Below, one piece after another: positions 37,501-50,600 of a stretch of DNA of 64,000 nucleotides. Below the pieces are notes generated by a model that saw only the letters and a program-made list of their open reading frames with translations, made no database searches and had not been told where the DNA came from. The DNA comes from Limanda limanda (taxonomy: Eukaryota > Chordata > Actinopteri > Pleuronectiformes > Pleuronectidae). The stretch spans positions 62,001 through 126,000 of the forward strand of contig NW_026870596.1 in the NCBI RefSeq assembly GCF_963576545.1, read 5' to 3'. A program made the position numbers and the translations under genes. Numbering within the stretch: position 1 is the first letter of the stretch; every line of letters begins with the position of its first letter.

Positions 37501-38621
37501 CCCCATTTAGTGGGGGTAAAGCCTACTTGCAAGTCTCTCCGACCTTCACAAAAAAAGTTATTCAAGAATATCTCCTCAGATTTGGGGGAATTTCGTCGGT
37601 CAACCTCTTCCGAAGGTCGTACAAGCTCAAGGATGGTACCAATCGATCTGCAGGACCCAAATTAGTCCAGATTCAACCACTTTCCAAGTCTCTCCGACCT
37701 TCACAAAAAAAGTTATTCAAGAATATCTCTTTCTCCTATGTGCTTTCATCCCTAACCCTAACCCTAACCCTTCCGAAAGTCGGAGAAGCTCAAGGATGGT
37801 ACCGATCGATGTGCATTACCCCATTTAGTGGGGGTAGAGCCTACTTGCAAGTCTCTCCGACCTTCACAAAAAAAGTTATTCAAGAATATCTCCTCAGATT
37901 TGGGGGAATTTCGTCGGTTGACCTCTTCCGAAGGTCGTACAAGCTCAAGGATGGTACCAATCGATCTGCAGGACCCAAATTAGTCCAGATGCAACCACTT
38001 TCCAAGTCTCTCCGACCTTCACAAAAAAAGTTATTCAAGAATATCTCTTTCTCCTATGTGCTTTCATCCCTAACCCTAACCCTAACCCTTCCGAAAGTCG
38101 GAGAAGCTCAAGGATGGTACCGATCGATGCGCATTACCCCATTTAGTGGGGGAAGAGCCTACTTGCAAGTCTCTCCGACCTTCACAAAAAAAGTTATTCA
38201 AGAATATCTCCTCAGATTTGGGGGAATTCTGTCGGTCGACCTCTTCCGAAGGTCGTACAAGCTCGGGGATGGTACCAATCGATCCGCAGGACCCAAATTA
38301 GTCCAGATGCAACCACTTTCCAAGTCTCTCCGACCTTCACAAAAAAAGTTATTCAAGAATATCTCTTTCTCCTATGTGCTTTCATCCCTAACCCTAACCC
38401 TTTCGAAAGTCGGAGAAGCTCAAGGATGGTACCGATCGATGCGCATTACCCCATTTAGTGGGGGTAGAGCCTACTTGCAAGTCTCTCCGACCTTCACAAA
38501 AAAAGTTATTCAAGAATATCTCTTTCTCCTATGTGCTTTCATCCCTAACCCTAACCCTAACCCTTCCGAAAGTCGGAGAAGCTCAAGGATGGTACCGATC
38601 GATGCGCATTACCCCATTTAG
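34509..38621 (+). other. Longest open frame (1370 codons), repeat-generated, probably not a gene
   Basis: An ATG in the B tail (cagatgcaa) opens a frame of 1370 codons made of near-identical 104-106-residue repeats, one per B-A dimer. It stays open because 318 and 312 are multiples of three, and because loss of one telomeric hexamer removes exactly two codons (the Thr-Leu series shortens). It ends where an A follows an A, which shifts the frame into tttag. No signal peptide, known domain or catalytic motif is recognised. Amino-acid-changing variants between copies outnumber silent ones, and the TAA in B* is amplified in the same frame just upstream (34459). I read it as a by-product of the repeat. 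Confidence 0.85.
34681..38478 (+). repeat. Three tandem copies of a 1266-bp submodule
   Basis: The copies are 34681-35946, 35947-37212 and 37213-38478, each B-A3, B-A3, B-A3, B-A2 (318 x 3 + 312). The first two share the linked variants gcagatt, gatctgc and caagaatgg. The third has gatctatgcgcatt, gatccgc and caaggatgg instead, so the first two are the younger pair. The same submodule occurs once in each 3164-bp cycle. Confidence 0.87.
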
Positions 38622-39754
38622 TGGGGGAAGAGCCTACTTGCAAGTCTCTCCGACCTTCACAAAAAAAGTTATTCAAGAATATCTCCTCAGATTTGGGGGA
38701 ATTCTGTCGGTCGACCTCTTCCGAAGGTCGTACAAGCTCGGGGATGGTACCAATCGATCCGCAGGACCCAAATTAGTCCAGATGCAACCACTTTCCAAGT
38801 CTCTCCGACCTTCACAAAAAAAGTTATTCAAGAATATCTCTTTCTCCTATGTGCTTTCATCCCTAACCCTAACCCTTCCGAAAGTCGGAGAAGCTCAAGG
38901 ATGGTACCGATCGATGCGCGCTACCCCATTTAGTGGGGGTAGAGCCTACTTGCAAGTCTCTCCGACCTTCACAAAAAAAGTTATTCAAGAATATCTCTTT
39001 CTCCTATGTGCTTTCATCCCTAACCCTAACCCTAACCCTTCCGAAAGTCGGAGAAGCTCAAGGATGGTACCGATCGATGCGCGCTACCCCATTTAGTGGG
39101 GGTAGAGCCTACTTGCAAGTCTCTCCGACCTTCACAAAAAAAGTTATTCAAGAATATCTCTTTCTCCTATGTGCTTTCATCCCTAACCCTAACCCTTCCG
39201 AAAGTCGGAGAAGCTCAAGGATGGTACTGATCGATGCGCGCAACCCCATTTAGTGGGGGTAGAGCCTACTTGCAAGTCTCTCCGACCTTCACAAAAAAAG
39301 TTATTCAAGAATATCTCCTCAGATTTGGGGGAATTTCGTCGGTCCACCTCTTCCGAAGGTCGTACAAGCTCGGGGATGGTACCAATCGATCCGCAGGACC
39401 CAAATTAGTCCAGATTCAACCACTTTCCAAGTCTCTCCGACCTTCACAAAAAAAGTTATTCAAGAATATCTCTTTCTCCTATGTGCTTTCATCCCTAACC
39501 CTAACCCTAACCCTTCCGAAAGTCGGAGAAGCTCAAGGATGGTACTGATCGATGCGCGCTACCCCATTTAGTGGGGGTAGAGCCTACTTGCAAGTCTCTC
39601 CGACCTTCACAAAAAAAGTTATTCAAGAATATCTCTTTCTCCTATGTGCTTTCATCCCTAACCCTAACCCTAACCCTTCCGAAAGTCGGAGAAGCTCAAG
39701 GATGGTACTGATCGATGCGCGCTACCCCATTTAGTGGGGGTAGAGCCTACTTGC

Positions 39755-42700
39755 AAGTCTCTCCGACCTTCACAAAAAAAGTTATTCAAGAATATCTCCT
39801 CAGATTTGGGGGAATTTCGTCGGTCGACCTCTTCCGAAGGTCGTACAAGCTCGGGGATGGTACCAATCGATCCGCAGGACCCAAATTAGTCCAGATGCAA
39901 CCACTTTCCAAGTCTCTCCGACCTTCACAAAAAAAGTTATTCAAGAATATCTCCTCAGATTTGGGGGAATTCTGTCGGTCGACCTCTTCCGAAGGTCGTA
40001 CAAGCTCGGGGATGGTACCAATCGATCCGCAGGACCCAAATTAGTCCAGATGCAACCACTTTCCAAGTCTCTCCGACCTTCACAAAAAAAGTTATTCAAG
40101 AATATCTCTTTCTCCTATGTGCTTTCATCCCTAACCCTAACCCTAACCCTTCCGAAAGTCGGAGAAGCTCAAGGATGGTACCGATCGATGCGCATTACCC
40201 CATTTAGTGGGGGTAGAGCCTACTTGCAAGTCTCTCCGACCTTCACAAAAAAAGTTATTCAAGAATATCTCCTCAGATTTGGGGGAATTTCGTCGGTCGA
40301 CCTCTTCCGAAGGTCGTACAAGCTCAAAGATGGTACCAATCGATCTGCAGGACCCAAATTAGTCCAGATGCAACCACTTTCCAAGTCTCTCCGACCTTCA
40401 CAAAAAAAGTTATTCAAGAATATCTCTTTCTCCTATGTGCTTTCATCCCTAACCCTAACCCTTCCGAAAGTCGGAGAAGCTCAAGGATGGTACCGATCGA
40501 TGCGCATTACCCCATTTAGTGGGGGACGAGCCTACTTGCAAGTCTCTCCGACCTTCACAAAAAAAGTTATTCAAGAATATCTCCTCAGATTTGGGGGAAT
40601 TCTGTCGGTCGACCTCTTCCGAAGGTCGTAAAAGCTCGGGGATGGTACCAATCGATCCGCAGGACCCAAATTAGTCCAGATGCAACCACTTTCCAAGTCT
40701 CTCCGACCTTCACAAAAAAAGTTATTCAAGAATATCTCTTTCTCCTATGTGCTTTCATCCCTAACCCTAACCCTTCCGAAAGTCGGAGAAGCTCAAGGAT
40801 GGTACCGATCGATGCAGATTACCCCATTTAGTGGGGGTAGAGCCTACTTGCAAGTCTCTCCGACCTTCACAAAAAAAGTTATTCAAGAATATCTCCTCAG
40901 ATTTGGGGGAATTCTGTCGGTCGACCTCTTCCGAAGGTCGTACAAGCTCGGGGATGGTACCAATCGATCTGCAGGACCCAAATTAGTCCAGATGCAACCA
41001 CTTTCCAAGTCTCTCCGACCTTCACAAAAAAAGTTATTCAAGAATATCTCTTTCTCCTATGTGCTTTCATCCCTAACCCTAACCCTAACCCTTCCGAAAG
41101 TCGGAGAAGCTCAAGAATGGTACCGATCGATGTGCATTACCCCATTTAGTGGGGGTAAAGCCTACTTGCAAGTCTCTCCGACCTTCACAAAAAAAGTTAT
41201 TCAAGAATATCTCCTCAGATTTGGGGGAATTTCGTCGGTCAACCTCTTCCGAAGGTCGTACAAGCTCAAGGATGGTACCAATCGATCTGCAGGACCCAAA
41301 TTAGTCCAGATTCAACCACTTTCCAAGTCTCTCCGACCTTCACAAAAAAAGTTATTCAAGAATATCTCTTTCTCCTATGTGCTTTCATCCCTAACCCTAA
41401 CCCTAACCCTTCCGAAAGTCGGAGAAGCTCAAGGATGGTACCGATCGATGTGCATTACCCCATTTAGTGGGGGTAGAGCCTACTTGCAAGTCTCTCCGAC
41501 CTTCACAAAAAAAGTTATTCAAGAATATCTCCTCAGATTTGGGGGAATTTCGTCGGTTGACCTCTTCCGAAGGTCGTACAAGCTCAAGGATGGTACCAAT
41601 CGATCTGCAGGACCCAAATTAGTCCAGATGCAACCACTTTCCAAGTCTCTCCGACCTTCACAAAAAAAGTTATTCAAGAATATCTCTTTCTCCTATGTGC
41701 TTTCATCCCTAACCCTAACCCTAACCCTTCCGAAAGTCGGAGAAGCTCAAGGATGGTACCGATCGATGCGCATTACCCCATTTAGTGGGGGAAGAGCCTA
41801 CTTGCAAGTCTCTCCGACCTTCACAAAAAAAGTTATTCAAGAATATCTCCTCAGATTTGGGGGAATTCTGTCGGTCGACCTCTTCCGAAGGTCGTACAAG
41901 CTCGGGGATGGTACCAATCGATCCGCAGGACCCAAATTAGTCCAGATGCAACCACTTTCCAAGTCTCTCCGACCTTCACAAAAAAAGTTATTCAAGAATA
42001 TCTCTTTCTCCTATGTGCTTTCATCCCTAACCCTAACCCTTCCGAAAGTCGGAGAAGCTCAAGGATGGTACGGATCGATGCGCGCTACCCCATTTAGTGG
42101 GGGTAGAGCCTACTTGCAAGTCTCTCCGACCTTCACAAAAAAAGTTATTCAAGAATATCTCTTTCTCCTATGTGCTTTCATCCCTAACCCTAACCCTAAC
42201 CCTTCCGAAAGTCGGAGAAGCTCAAGGATGGTACCGATCGATGCGCGCTACCCCATTTAGTGGGGGTAGAGCCTACTTGCAAGTCTCTCCGACCTTCACA
42301 AAAAAAGTTATTCAAGAATATCTCTTTCTCCTATGTGCTTTCATCCCTAACCCTAACCCTTCCGAAAGTCGGAGAAGCTCAAGGATGGTACTGATCGATG
42401 CGCGCAACCCCATTTAGTGGGGGTAGAGCCTACTTGCAAGTCTCTCCGACCTTCACAAAAAAAGTTATTCAAGAATATCTCCTCAGATTTGGGGGAATTT
42501 CGTCTGTCGACCTCTTCCGAAGGTCGTACAAGCTCGGGGATGGTACCAATCGATCCGCAGGACCCAAATTAGTCCAGATTCAACCACTTTCCAAGTCTCT
42601 CCGACCTTCACAAAAAAAGTTATTCAAGAATATCTCTTTCTCCTATGTGCTTTCATCCCTAACCCTAACCCTAACCCTTCCGAAAGTCGGAGAAGCTCAA

Positions 42701-42918
42701 GGATGGTACTGATCGATGCGCGCTACCCCATTTAGTGGGGGTAGAGCCTACTTGCAAGTCTCTCCGACCTTCACAAAAAAAGTTATTCAAGAATATCTCT
42801 TTCTCCTATGTGCTTTCATCCCTAACCCTAACCCTAACCCTTCCGAAAGTCGGAGAAGCTCAAGGATGGTACTGATCGATGCGCGCTACCCCATTTAGTG
42901 GGGGTAGAGCCTACTTGC
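39755..42918 (+). repeat. HOR cycle 8 (3164 bp, canonical form)
   Basis: This cycle has 7 A3, 4 A2 and 9 B: BB-A3, B-A2, B*-A2, B-A3, B-A3, B-A3, B-A2, A3, A2, B-A3, A3. It is the simplest full cycle and recurs with the same length and order at 52248-55411. Diagnostic variants are gggggacgag at about 40527, ggtacggatcg near 42071 and cgtctgtcg near 42505. The B* copy lies near 40630. Confidence 0.92.
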
Positions 42919-45900
42919 AAGTCTCTCCGACCTTCACAAAAAAAGTTATTCAAGAATATCTCCTCAGATTTGGGGGAATTTCGTCGGTCGACCTCTTCCG
43001 AAGGTCGTACAAGCTCGGGGATGGTACCAATCGATCCGCAGGACCCAAATTAGTCCAGATGCAACCACTTTCCAAGTCTCTCCGACCTTCACAAAAAAAG
43101 TTATTCAAGAATATCTCCTCAGATTTGGGGGAATTCTGTCGGTCGACCTCTTCCGAAGGTCGTACAAGCTCGGGGATGGTACCAATCGATCCGCAGGACC
43201 CAAATTAGTCCAGATGCAACCACTTTCCAAGTCTCTCCGACCTTCACAAAAAAAGTTATTCAAGAATATCTCTTTCTCCTATGTGCTTTCATCCCTAACC
43301 CTAACCCTAACCCTTCCGAAAGTCGGAGAAGCTCAAGGATGGTACCGATCGATGCGCATTACCCCATTTAGTGGGGGTAGAGCCTACTTGCAAGTCTCTC
43401 CGACCTTCACAAAAAAAGTTATTCAAGAATATCTCCTCAGATTTGGGGGAATTTCGTCGGTCGACCTCTTCCGAAGGTCGTACAAGCTCAAAGATGGTAC
43501 CAATCGATCTGCAGGACCCAAATTAGTCCAGATGCAACCACTTTCCAAGTCTCTCCGACCTTCACAAAAAAAGTTATTCAAGAATATCTCTTTCTCCTAT
43601 GTGCTTTCATCCCTAACCCTAACCCTTCCGAAAGTCGGAGAAGCTCAAGGATGGTACCGATCGATGCGCATTACCCCATTTAGTGGGTGAAGAGCCTACT
43701 TGCAAGTCTCTCCGACCTTCACAAAAAAAGTTATTCAAGAATATCTCCTCAGATTTGGGGGAATTCTGTCGGTCGACCTCTTCCGAAGGTCGTAAAAGCT
43801 CGGGGATGGTACCAATCGATCCGCAGGACCCAAATTAGTCCAGATGCAACCACTTTCCAAGTCTCTCCGACCTTCACAAAAAAAGTTATTCAAGAATATC
43901 TCTTTCTCCTATGTGCTTTCATCCCTAACCCTAACCCTTCCGAAAGTCGGAGAAGCTCAAGGATGGTACCGATCGATGCAGATTACCCCATTTAGTGGGG
44001 GTAGAGCCTACTTGCAAGTCTCTCCGACCTTCACAAAAAAAGTTATTCAAGAATATCTCCTCAGATTTGGGGGAATTCTGTCGGTCGACCTCTTCCGAAG
44101 GTCGTACAAGCTCGGGGATGGTACCAATCGATCTGCAGGACCCAAATTAGTCCAGATGCAACCACTTTCCAAGTCTCTCCGACCTTCACAAAAAAAGTTA
44201 TTCAAGAATATCTCTTTCTCCTATGTGCTTTCATCCCTAACCCTAACCCTAACCCTTCCGAAAGTCGGAGAAGCTCAAGAATGGTACCGATCGATGTGCA
44301 TTACCCCATTTAGTGGGGGTAAAGCCTACTTGCAAGTCTCTCCGACCTTCACAAAAAAAGTTATTCAAGAATATCTCCTCAGATTTGGGGGAATTTCGTC
44401 GGTCAACCTCTTCCGAAGGTCGTACAAGCTCAAGGATGGTACCAATCGATCTGCAGGACCCAAATTAGTCCAGATTCAACCACTTTCCAAGTCTCTCCGA
44501 CCTTCACAAAAAAAGTTATTCAAGAATATCTCTTTCTCCTATGTGCTTTCATCCCTAACCCTAACCCTAACCCTTCCGAAAGTCGGAGAAGCTCAAGGAT
44601 GGTACCGATCGATGTGCATTACCCCATTTAGTGGGGGTAGAGCCTACTTGCAAGTCTCTCCGACCTTCACAAAAAAAGTTATTCAAGAATATCTCCTCAG
44701 ATTTGGGGGAATTTCGTCGGTTGACCTCTTCCGAAGGTCGTACAAGCTCAAGGATGGTACCAATCGATCTGCAGGACCCAAATTAGTCCAGATGCAACCA
44801 CTTTCCAAGTCTCTCCGACCTTCACAAAAAAAGTTATTCAAGAATATCTCTTTCTCCTATGTGCTTTCATCCCTAACCCTAACCCTAACCCTTCCGAAAG
44901 TCGGAGAAGCTCAAGGATGGTACCGATCGATGCGCATTACCCCATTTAGTGGGGGAAGAGCCTACTTGCAAGTCTCTCCGACCTTCACAAAAAAAGTTAT
45001 TCAAGAATATCTCCTCAGATTTGGGGGAATTCTGTCGGTCGACCTCTTCCGAAGGTCGTACAAGCTCGGGGATGGTACCAATCGATCCGCAGGACCCAAA
45101 TTAGTCCAGATGCAACCACTTTCCAAGTCTCTCCGACCTTCACAAAAAAAGTTATTCAAGAATATCTCTTTCTCCTATGTGCTTTCATCCCTAACCCTAA
45201 CCCTTCCGAAAGTCGGAGAAGCTCAAGGATGGTACCGATCTATGCGCATTACCCCATTTAGTGGGGGTAGAGCCTACTTGCAAGTCTCTCCGACCTTCAC
45301 AAAAAAAGTTATTCAAGAATATCTCCTCAGATTTGGGGGAATTCTGTCGGTCGACCTCTTCCGAAGGTCGTACAAGCTCGGGGATGGTACCAATCGATCC
45401 GCAGGACCCAAATTAGTCCAGATGCAACCACTTTCCAAGTCTCTCCGACCTTCACAAAAAAAGTTATTCAAGAATATCTCTTTCTCCTATGTGCTTTCAT
45501 CCCTAACCCTAACCCTAACCCTTCCGAAAGTCGGAGAAGCTCAAGGATGGTACCGATCGATGTGCATTACCCCATTTAGTGGGGGTAGAGCCTACTTGCA
45601 AGTCTCTCCGACCTTCACAAAAAAAGTTATTCAAGAATATCTCCTCAGATTTGGGGGAATTTCGTCGGTTGACCTCTTCCGAAGGTCGTACAAGCTCAAG
45701 GATGGTACCAATCGATCTGCAGGACCCAAATTAGTCCAGATGCAACCACTTTCCAAGTCTCTCCGACCTTCACAAAAAAAGTTATTCAAGAATATCTCTT
45801 TCTCCTATGTGCTTTCATCCCTAACCCTAACCCTAACCCTTCCGAAAGTCGGAGAAGCTCAAGGATGGTACCGATCGATGCGCATTACCCCATTTAGTGG

Positions 45901-47660
45901 GGGAAGAGCCTACTTGCAAGTCTCTCCGACCTTCACAAAAAAAGTTATTCAAGAATATCTCCTCAGATTTGGGGGAATTCTGTCGGTCGACCTCTTCCGA
46001 AGGTCGTACAAGCTCGGGGATGGTACCAATCGATCCGCAGGACCCAAATTAGTCCAGATGCAACCACTTTCCAAGTCTCTCCGACCTTCACAAAAAAAGT
46101 TATTCAAGAATATCTCTTTCTCCTATGTGCTTTCATCCCTAACCCTAACCCTTCCGAAAGTCGGAGAAGCTCAAGGATGGTACCGATCTATGCGCATTAC
46201 CCCATTTAGTGGGGGTAGAGCCTACTTGCAAGTCTCTCCGACCTTCACAAAAAAAGTTATTCAAGAATATCTCCTCAGATTTGGGGGAATTCTGTCGGTC
46301 GACCTCTTCCGAAGGTCGTACAAGCTCGGGGATGGTACCAATCGATCCGCAGGACCCAAATTAGTCCAGATGCAACCACTTTCCAAGTCTCTCCGACCTT
46401 CACAAAAAAAGTTATTCAAGAATATCTCTTTCTCCTATGTGCTTTCATCCCTAACCCTAACCCTAACCCTTCCGAAAGTCGGAGAAGCTCAAGGATGGTA
46501 CCGATCTATGTGCATTACCCCATTTAGTGGGGGTAGAGCCTACTTGCAAGTCTCTCCGACCTTCACAAAAAAAGTTATTCAAGAATATCTCCTCAGATTT
46601 GGGGGAATTTCGTCGGTTGACCTCTTCCGAAGGTCGTACAAGCTCAAGGATGGTACCAATCGATCTGCAGGACCCAAATTAGTCCAGATGCAACCACTTT
46701 CCAAGTCTCTCCGACCTTCACAAAAAAAGTTATTCAAGAATATCTCTTTCTCCTATGTGCTTTCATCCCTAACCCTAACCCTTCCGAAAGTCGGAGAAGC
46801 TCAAGGATGGTACGGATCGATGCGCGCTACCCCATTTAGTGGGGGTAGAGCCTACTTGCAAGTCTCTCCGACCTTCACAAAAAAAGTTATTCAAGAATAT
46901 CTCTTTCTCCTATGTGCTTTCATCCCTAACCCTAACCCTAACCCTTCCGAAAGTCGGAGAAGCTCAAGGATGGTACCGATCGATGCGCGCTACCCCATTT
47001 AGTGGGGGTAGAGCCTACTTGCAAGTCTCTCCGACCTTCACAAAAAAAGTTATTCAAGAATATCTCTTTCTCCTATGTGCTTTCATCCCTAACCCTAACC
47101 CTTCCGAAAGTCGGAGAAGCTCAAGGATGGTACTGATCGATGCGCGCAACCCCATTTAGTGGGGGTAGAGCCTACTTGCAAGTCTCTCCGACCTTCACAA
47201 AAAAAGTTATTCAAGAATATCTCCTCAGATTTGGGGGAATTTCGTCTGTCGACCTCTTCCGAAGGTCGTACAAGCTCGGGGATGGTACCAATCGATCCGC
47301 AGGACCCAAATTAGTCCAGATTCAACCACTTTCCAAGTCTCTCCGACCTTCACAAAAAAAGTTATTCAAGAATATCTCTTTCTCCTATGTGCTTTCATCC
47401 CTAACCCTAACCCTAACCCTTCCGAAAGTCGGAGAAGCTCAAGGATGGTACTGATCGATGCGCGCTACCCCATTTAGTGGGGGTAGAGCCTACTTGCAAG
47501 TCTCTCCGACCTTCACAAAAAAAGTTATTCAAGAATATCTCTTTCTCCTATGTGCTTTCATCCCTAACCCTAACCCTAACCCTTCCGAAAGTCGGAGAAG
47601 CTCAAGGATGGTACTGATCGATGCGCGCTACCCCATTTAGTGGGGGTAGAGCCTACTTGC
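42919..47660 (+). repeat. HOR cycle 9 (4742 bp)
   Basis: This cycle contains 10 A3, 6 A2 and 14 B. It starts like the 3164-bp form, then adds B-A3, B-A3, B-A2, B-A3, B-A2 before the closing A3, A2, B-A3, A3. The change tagtgggtgaag near 43687 introduces a TGA in the long frame, and B* follows near 43794. About 2.3 kb before and after its start repeats at offset 4742. Confidence 0.9.
43844..47002 (+). other. Long repeat-generated open frame (1052 codons), probably not a gene
   Basis: This is the same frame and repeat type as the longest one, starting at the same cagatgcaa after the B* stop and ending at the next A-A junction. Comparable frames are 29610-32450 (946 codons), 59324-61984 (886), 48586-51114 (842), and 9169-11385, 13289-15505 and 24536-26752 (738 each). 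All end at A-A or B-B junctions or at stop-bearing variants. Frame length therefore follows repeat order, not gene structure. Confidence 0.83.
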
Positions 47661-50600
47661 AAGTCTCTCCGACCTTCACAAAAAAAGTTATTCAAGAATA
47701 TCTCCTCAGATTTGGGGGAATTTCGTCGGTCGACCTCTTCCGAAGGTCGTACAAGCTCGGGGATGGTACCAATCGATCCGCAGGACCCAAATTAGTCCAG
47801 ATGCAACCACTTTCCAAGTCTCTCCGACCTTCACAAAAAAAGTTATTCAAGAATATCTCCTCAGATTTGGGGGAATTCTGTCGGTCGACCTCTTCCGAAG
47901 GTCGTACAAGCTCGGGGATGGTACCAATCGATCCGCAGGACCCAAATTAGTCCAGATGCAACCACTTTCCAAGTCTCTCCGACCTTCACAAAAAAAGTTA
48001 TTCAAGAATATCTCTTTCTCCTATGTGCTTTCATCCCTAACCCTAACCCTAACCCTTCCGAAAGTCGGAGAAGCTCAAGGATGGTACCGATCGATGCGCA
48101 TTACCCCATTTAGTGGGGGTAGAGCCTACTTGCAAGTCTCTCCGACCTTCACAAAAAAAGTTATTCAAGAATATCTCCTCAGATTTGGGGGAATTTCGTC
48201 GGTCGACCTCTTCCGAAGGTCGTACAAGCTCAAAGATGGTACCAATCGATCTGCAGGACCCAAATTAGTCCAGATGCAACCACTTTCCAAGTCTCTCCGA
48301 CCTTCACAAAAAAAGTTATTCAAGAATATCTCTTTCTCCTATGTGCTTTCATCCCTAACCCTAACCCTTCCGAAAGTCGGAGAAGCTCAAGGATGGTACC
48401 GATCGATGCGCATTACCCCATTTAGTGGGTGAAGAGCCTACTTGCAAGTCTCTCCGACCTTCACAAAAAAAGTTATTCAAGAATATCTCCTCAGATTTGG
48501 GGGAATTCTGTCGGTCGACCTCTTCCGAAGGTCGTAAAAGCTCGGGGATGGTACCAATCGATCCGCAGGACCCAAATTAGTCCAGATGCAACCACTTTCC
48601 AAGTCTCTCCGACCTTCACAAAAAAAGTTATTCAAGAATATCTCTTTCTCCTATGTGCTTTCATCCCTAACCCTAACCCTTCCGAAAGTCGGAGAAGCTC
48701 AAGGATGGTACCGATCGATGCAGATTACCCCATTTAGTGGGGGTAGAGCCTACTTGCAAGTCTCTCCGACCTTCACAAAAAAAGTTATTCAAGAATATCT
48801 CCTCAGATTTGGGGGAATTCTGTCGGTCGACCTCTTCCGAAGGTCGTACAAGCTCGGGGATGGTACCAATCGATCTGCAGGACCCAAATTAGTCCAGATG
48901 CAACCACTTTCCAAGTCTCTCCGACCTTCACAAAAAAAGTTATTCAAGAATATCTCTTTCTCCTATGTGCTTTCATCCCTAACCCTAACCCTAACCCTTC
49001 CGAAAGTCGGAGAAGCTCAAGGATGGTACCGATCGATGTGCATTACCCCATTTAGTGGGGGTAGAGCCTACTTGCAAGTCTCTCCGACCTTCACAAAAAA
49101 AGTTATTCAAGAATATCTCCTCAGATTTGGGGGAATTTCGTCGGTTGACCTCTTCCGAAGGTCGTACAAGCTCAAGGATGGTACCAATCGATCTGCAGGA
49201 CCCAAATTAGTCCAGATGCAACCACTTTCCAAGTCTCTCCGACCTTCACAAAAAAAGTTATTCAAGAATATCTCTTTCTCCTATGTGCTTTCATCCCTAA
49301 CCCTAACCCTAACCCTTCCGAAAGTCGGAGAAGCTCAAGGATGGTACCGATCGATGCGCATTACCCCATTTAGTGGGGGAAGAGCCTACTTGCAAGTCTC
49401 TCCGACCTTCACAAAAAAAGTTATTCAAGAATATCTCCTCAGATTTGGGGGAATTCTGTCGGTCGACCTCTTCCGAAGGTCGTACAAGCTCGGGGATGGT
49501 ACCAATCGATCCGCAGGACCCAAATTAGTCCAGATGCAACCACTTTCCAAGTCTCTCCGACCTTCACAAAAAAAGTTATTCAAGAATATCTCTTTCTCCT
49601 ATGTGCTTTCATCCCTAACCCTAACCCTTCCGAAAGTCGGAGAAGCTCAAGGATGGTACCGATCTATGCGCATTACCCCATTTAGTGGGGGTAGAGCCTA
49701 CTTGCAAGTCTCTCCGACCTTCACAAAAAAAGTTATTCAAGAATATCTCCTCAGATTTGGGGGAATTCTGTCGGTCGACCTCTTCCGAAGGTCGTACAAG
49801 CTCGGGGATGGTACCAATCGATCCGCAGGACCCAAATTAGTCCAGATGCAACCACTTTCCAAGTCTCTCCGACCTTCACAAAAAAAGTTATTCAAGAATA
49901 TCTCTTTCTCCTATGTGCTTTCATCCCTAACCCTAACCCTAACCCTTCCGAAAGTCGGAGAAGCTCAAGGATGGTACCGATCGATGCGCATTACCCCATT
50001 TAGTGGGGGTAAAGCCTACTTGCAAGTCTCTCCGACCTTCACAAAAAAAGTTATTCAAGAATATCTCCTCAGATTTGGCGGAATTTCGTCGGTCAACCTC
50101 TTCCGAAGGTCGTACAAGCTCAAGGATGGTACCAATCGATCTGCAGGACCCAAATTAGTCCAGATTCAACCACTTTCCAAGTCTCTCCGACCTTCACAAA
50201 AAAAGTTATTCAAGAATATCTCTTTCTCCTATGTGCTTTCATCCCTAACCCTAACCCTAACCCTTCCGAAAGTCGGAGAAGCTCAAGGATGGTACCGATC
50301 GATGTGCATTACCCCATTTAGTGGGGGTAGAGCCTACTTGCAAGTCTCTCCGACCTTCACAAAAAAAGTTATTCAAGAATATCTCCTCAGATTTGGGGGA
50401 ATTTCGTCGGTTGACCTCTTCCGAAGGTCGTACAAGCTCAAGGATGGTACCAATCGATCTGCAGGACCCAAATTAGTCCAGATGCAACCACTTTCCAAGT
50501 CTCTCCGACCTTCACAAAAAAAGTTATTCAAGAATATCTCTTTCTCCTATGTGCTTTCATCCCTAACCCTAACCCTAACCCTTCCGAAAGTCGGAGAAGC

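Larger units (their letters stand above)
33584..39754 (+). repeat. HOR cycle 7 (6171 bp) with triplicated 1266-bp inner module
   Basis: This cycle contains 14 A3, 7 A2 and 18 B: BB-A3, B-A2, B*-A2, then three rounds of (B-A3, B-A3, B-A3, B-A2), then A3, B-A2, A3, A2, B-A3, A3. The B* copy lies near 34459. A diagnostic T at 38403 (ccctttcgaaag) is repeated at 50896, 12493 bp away. A private C at 39345 (ggtccacc) falls in the closing B. Confidence 0.9.
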
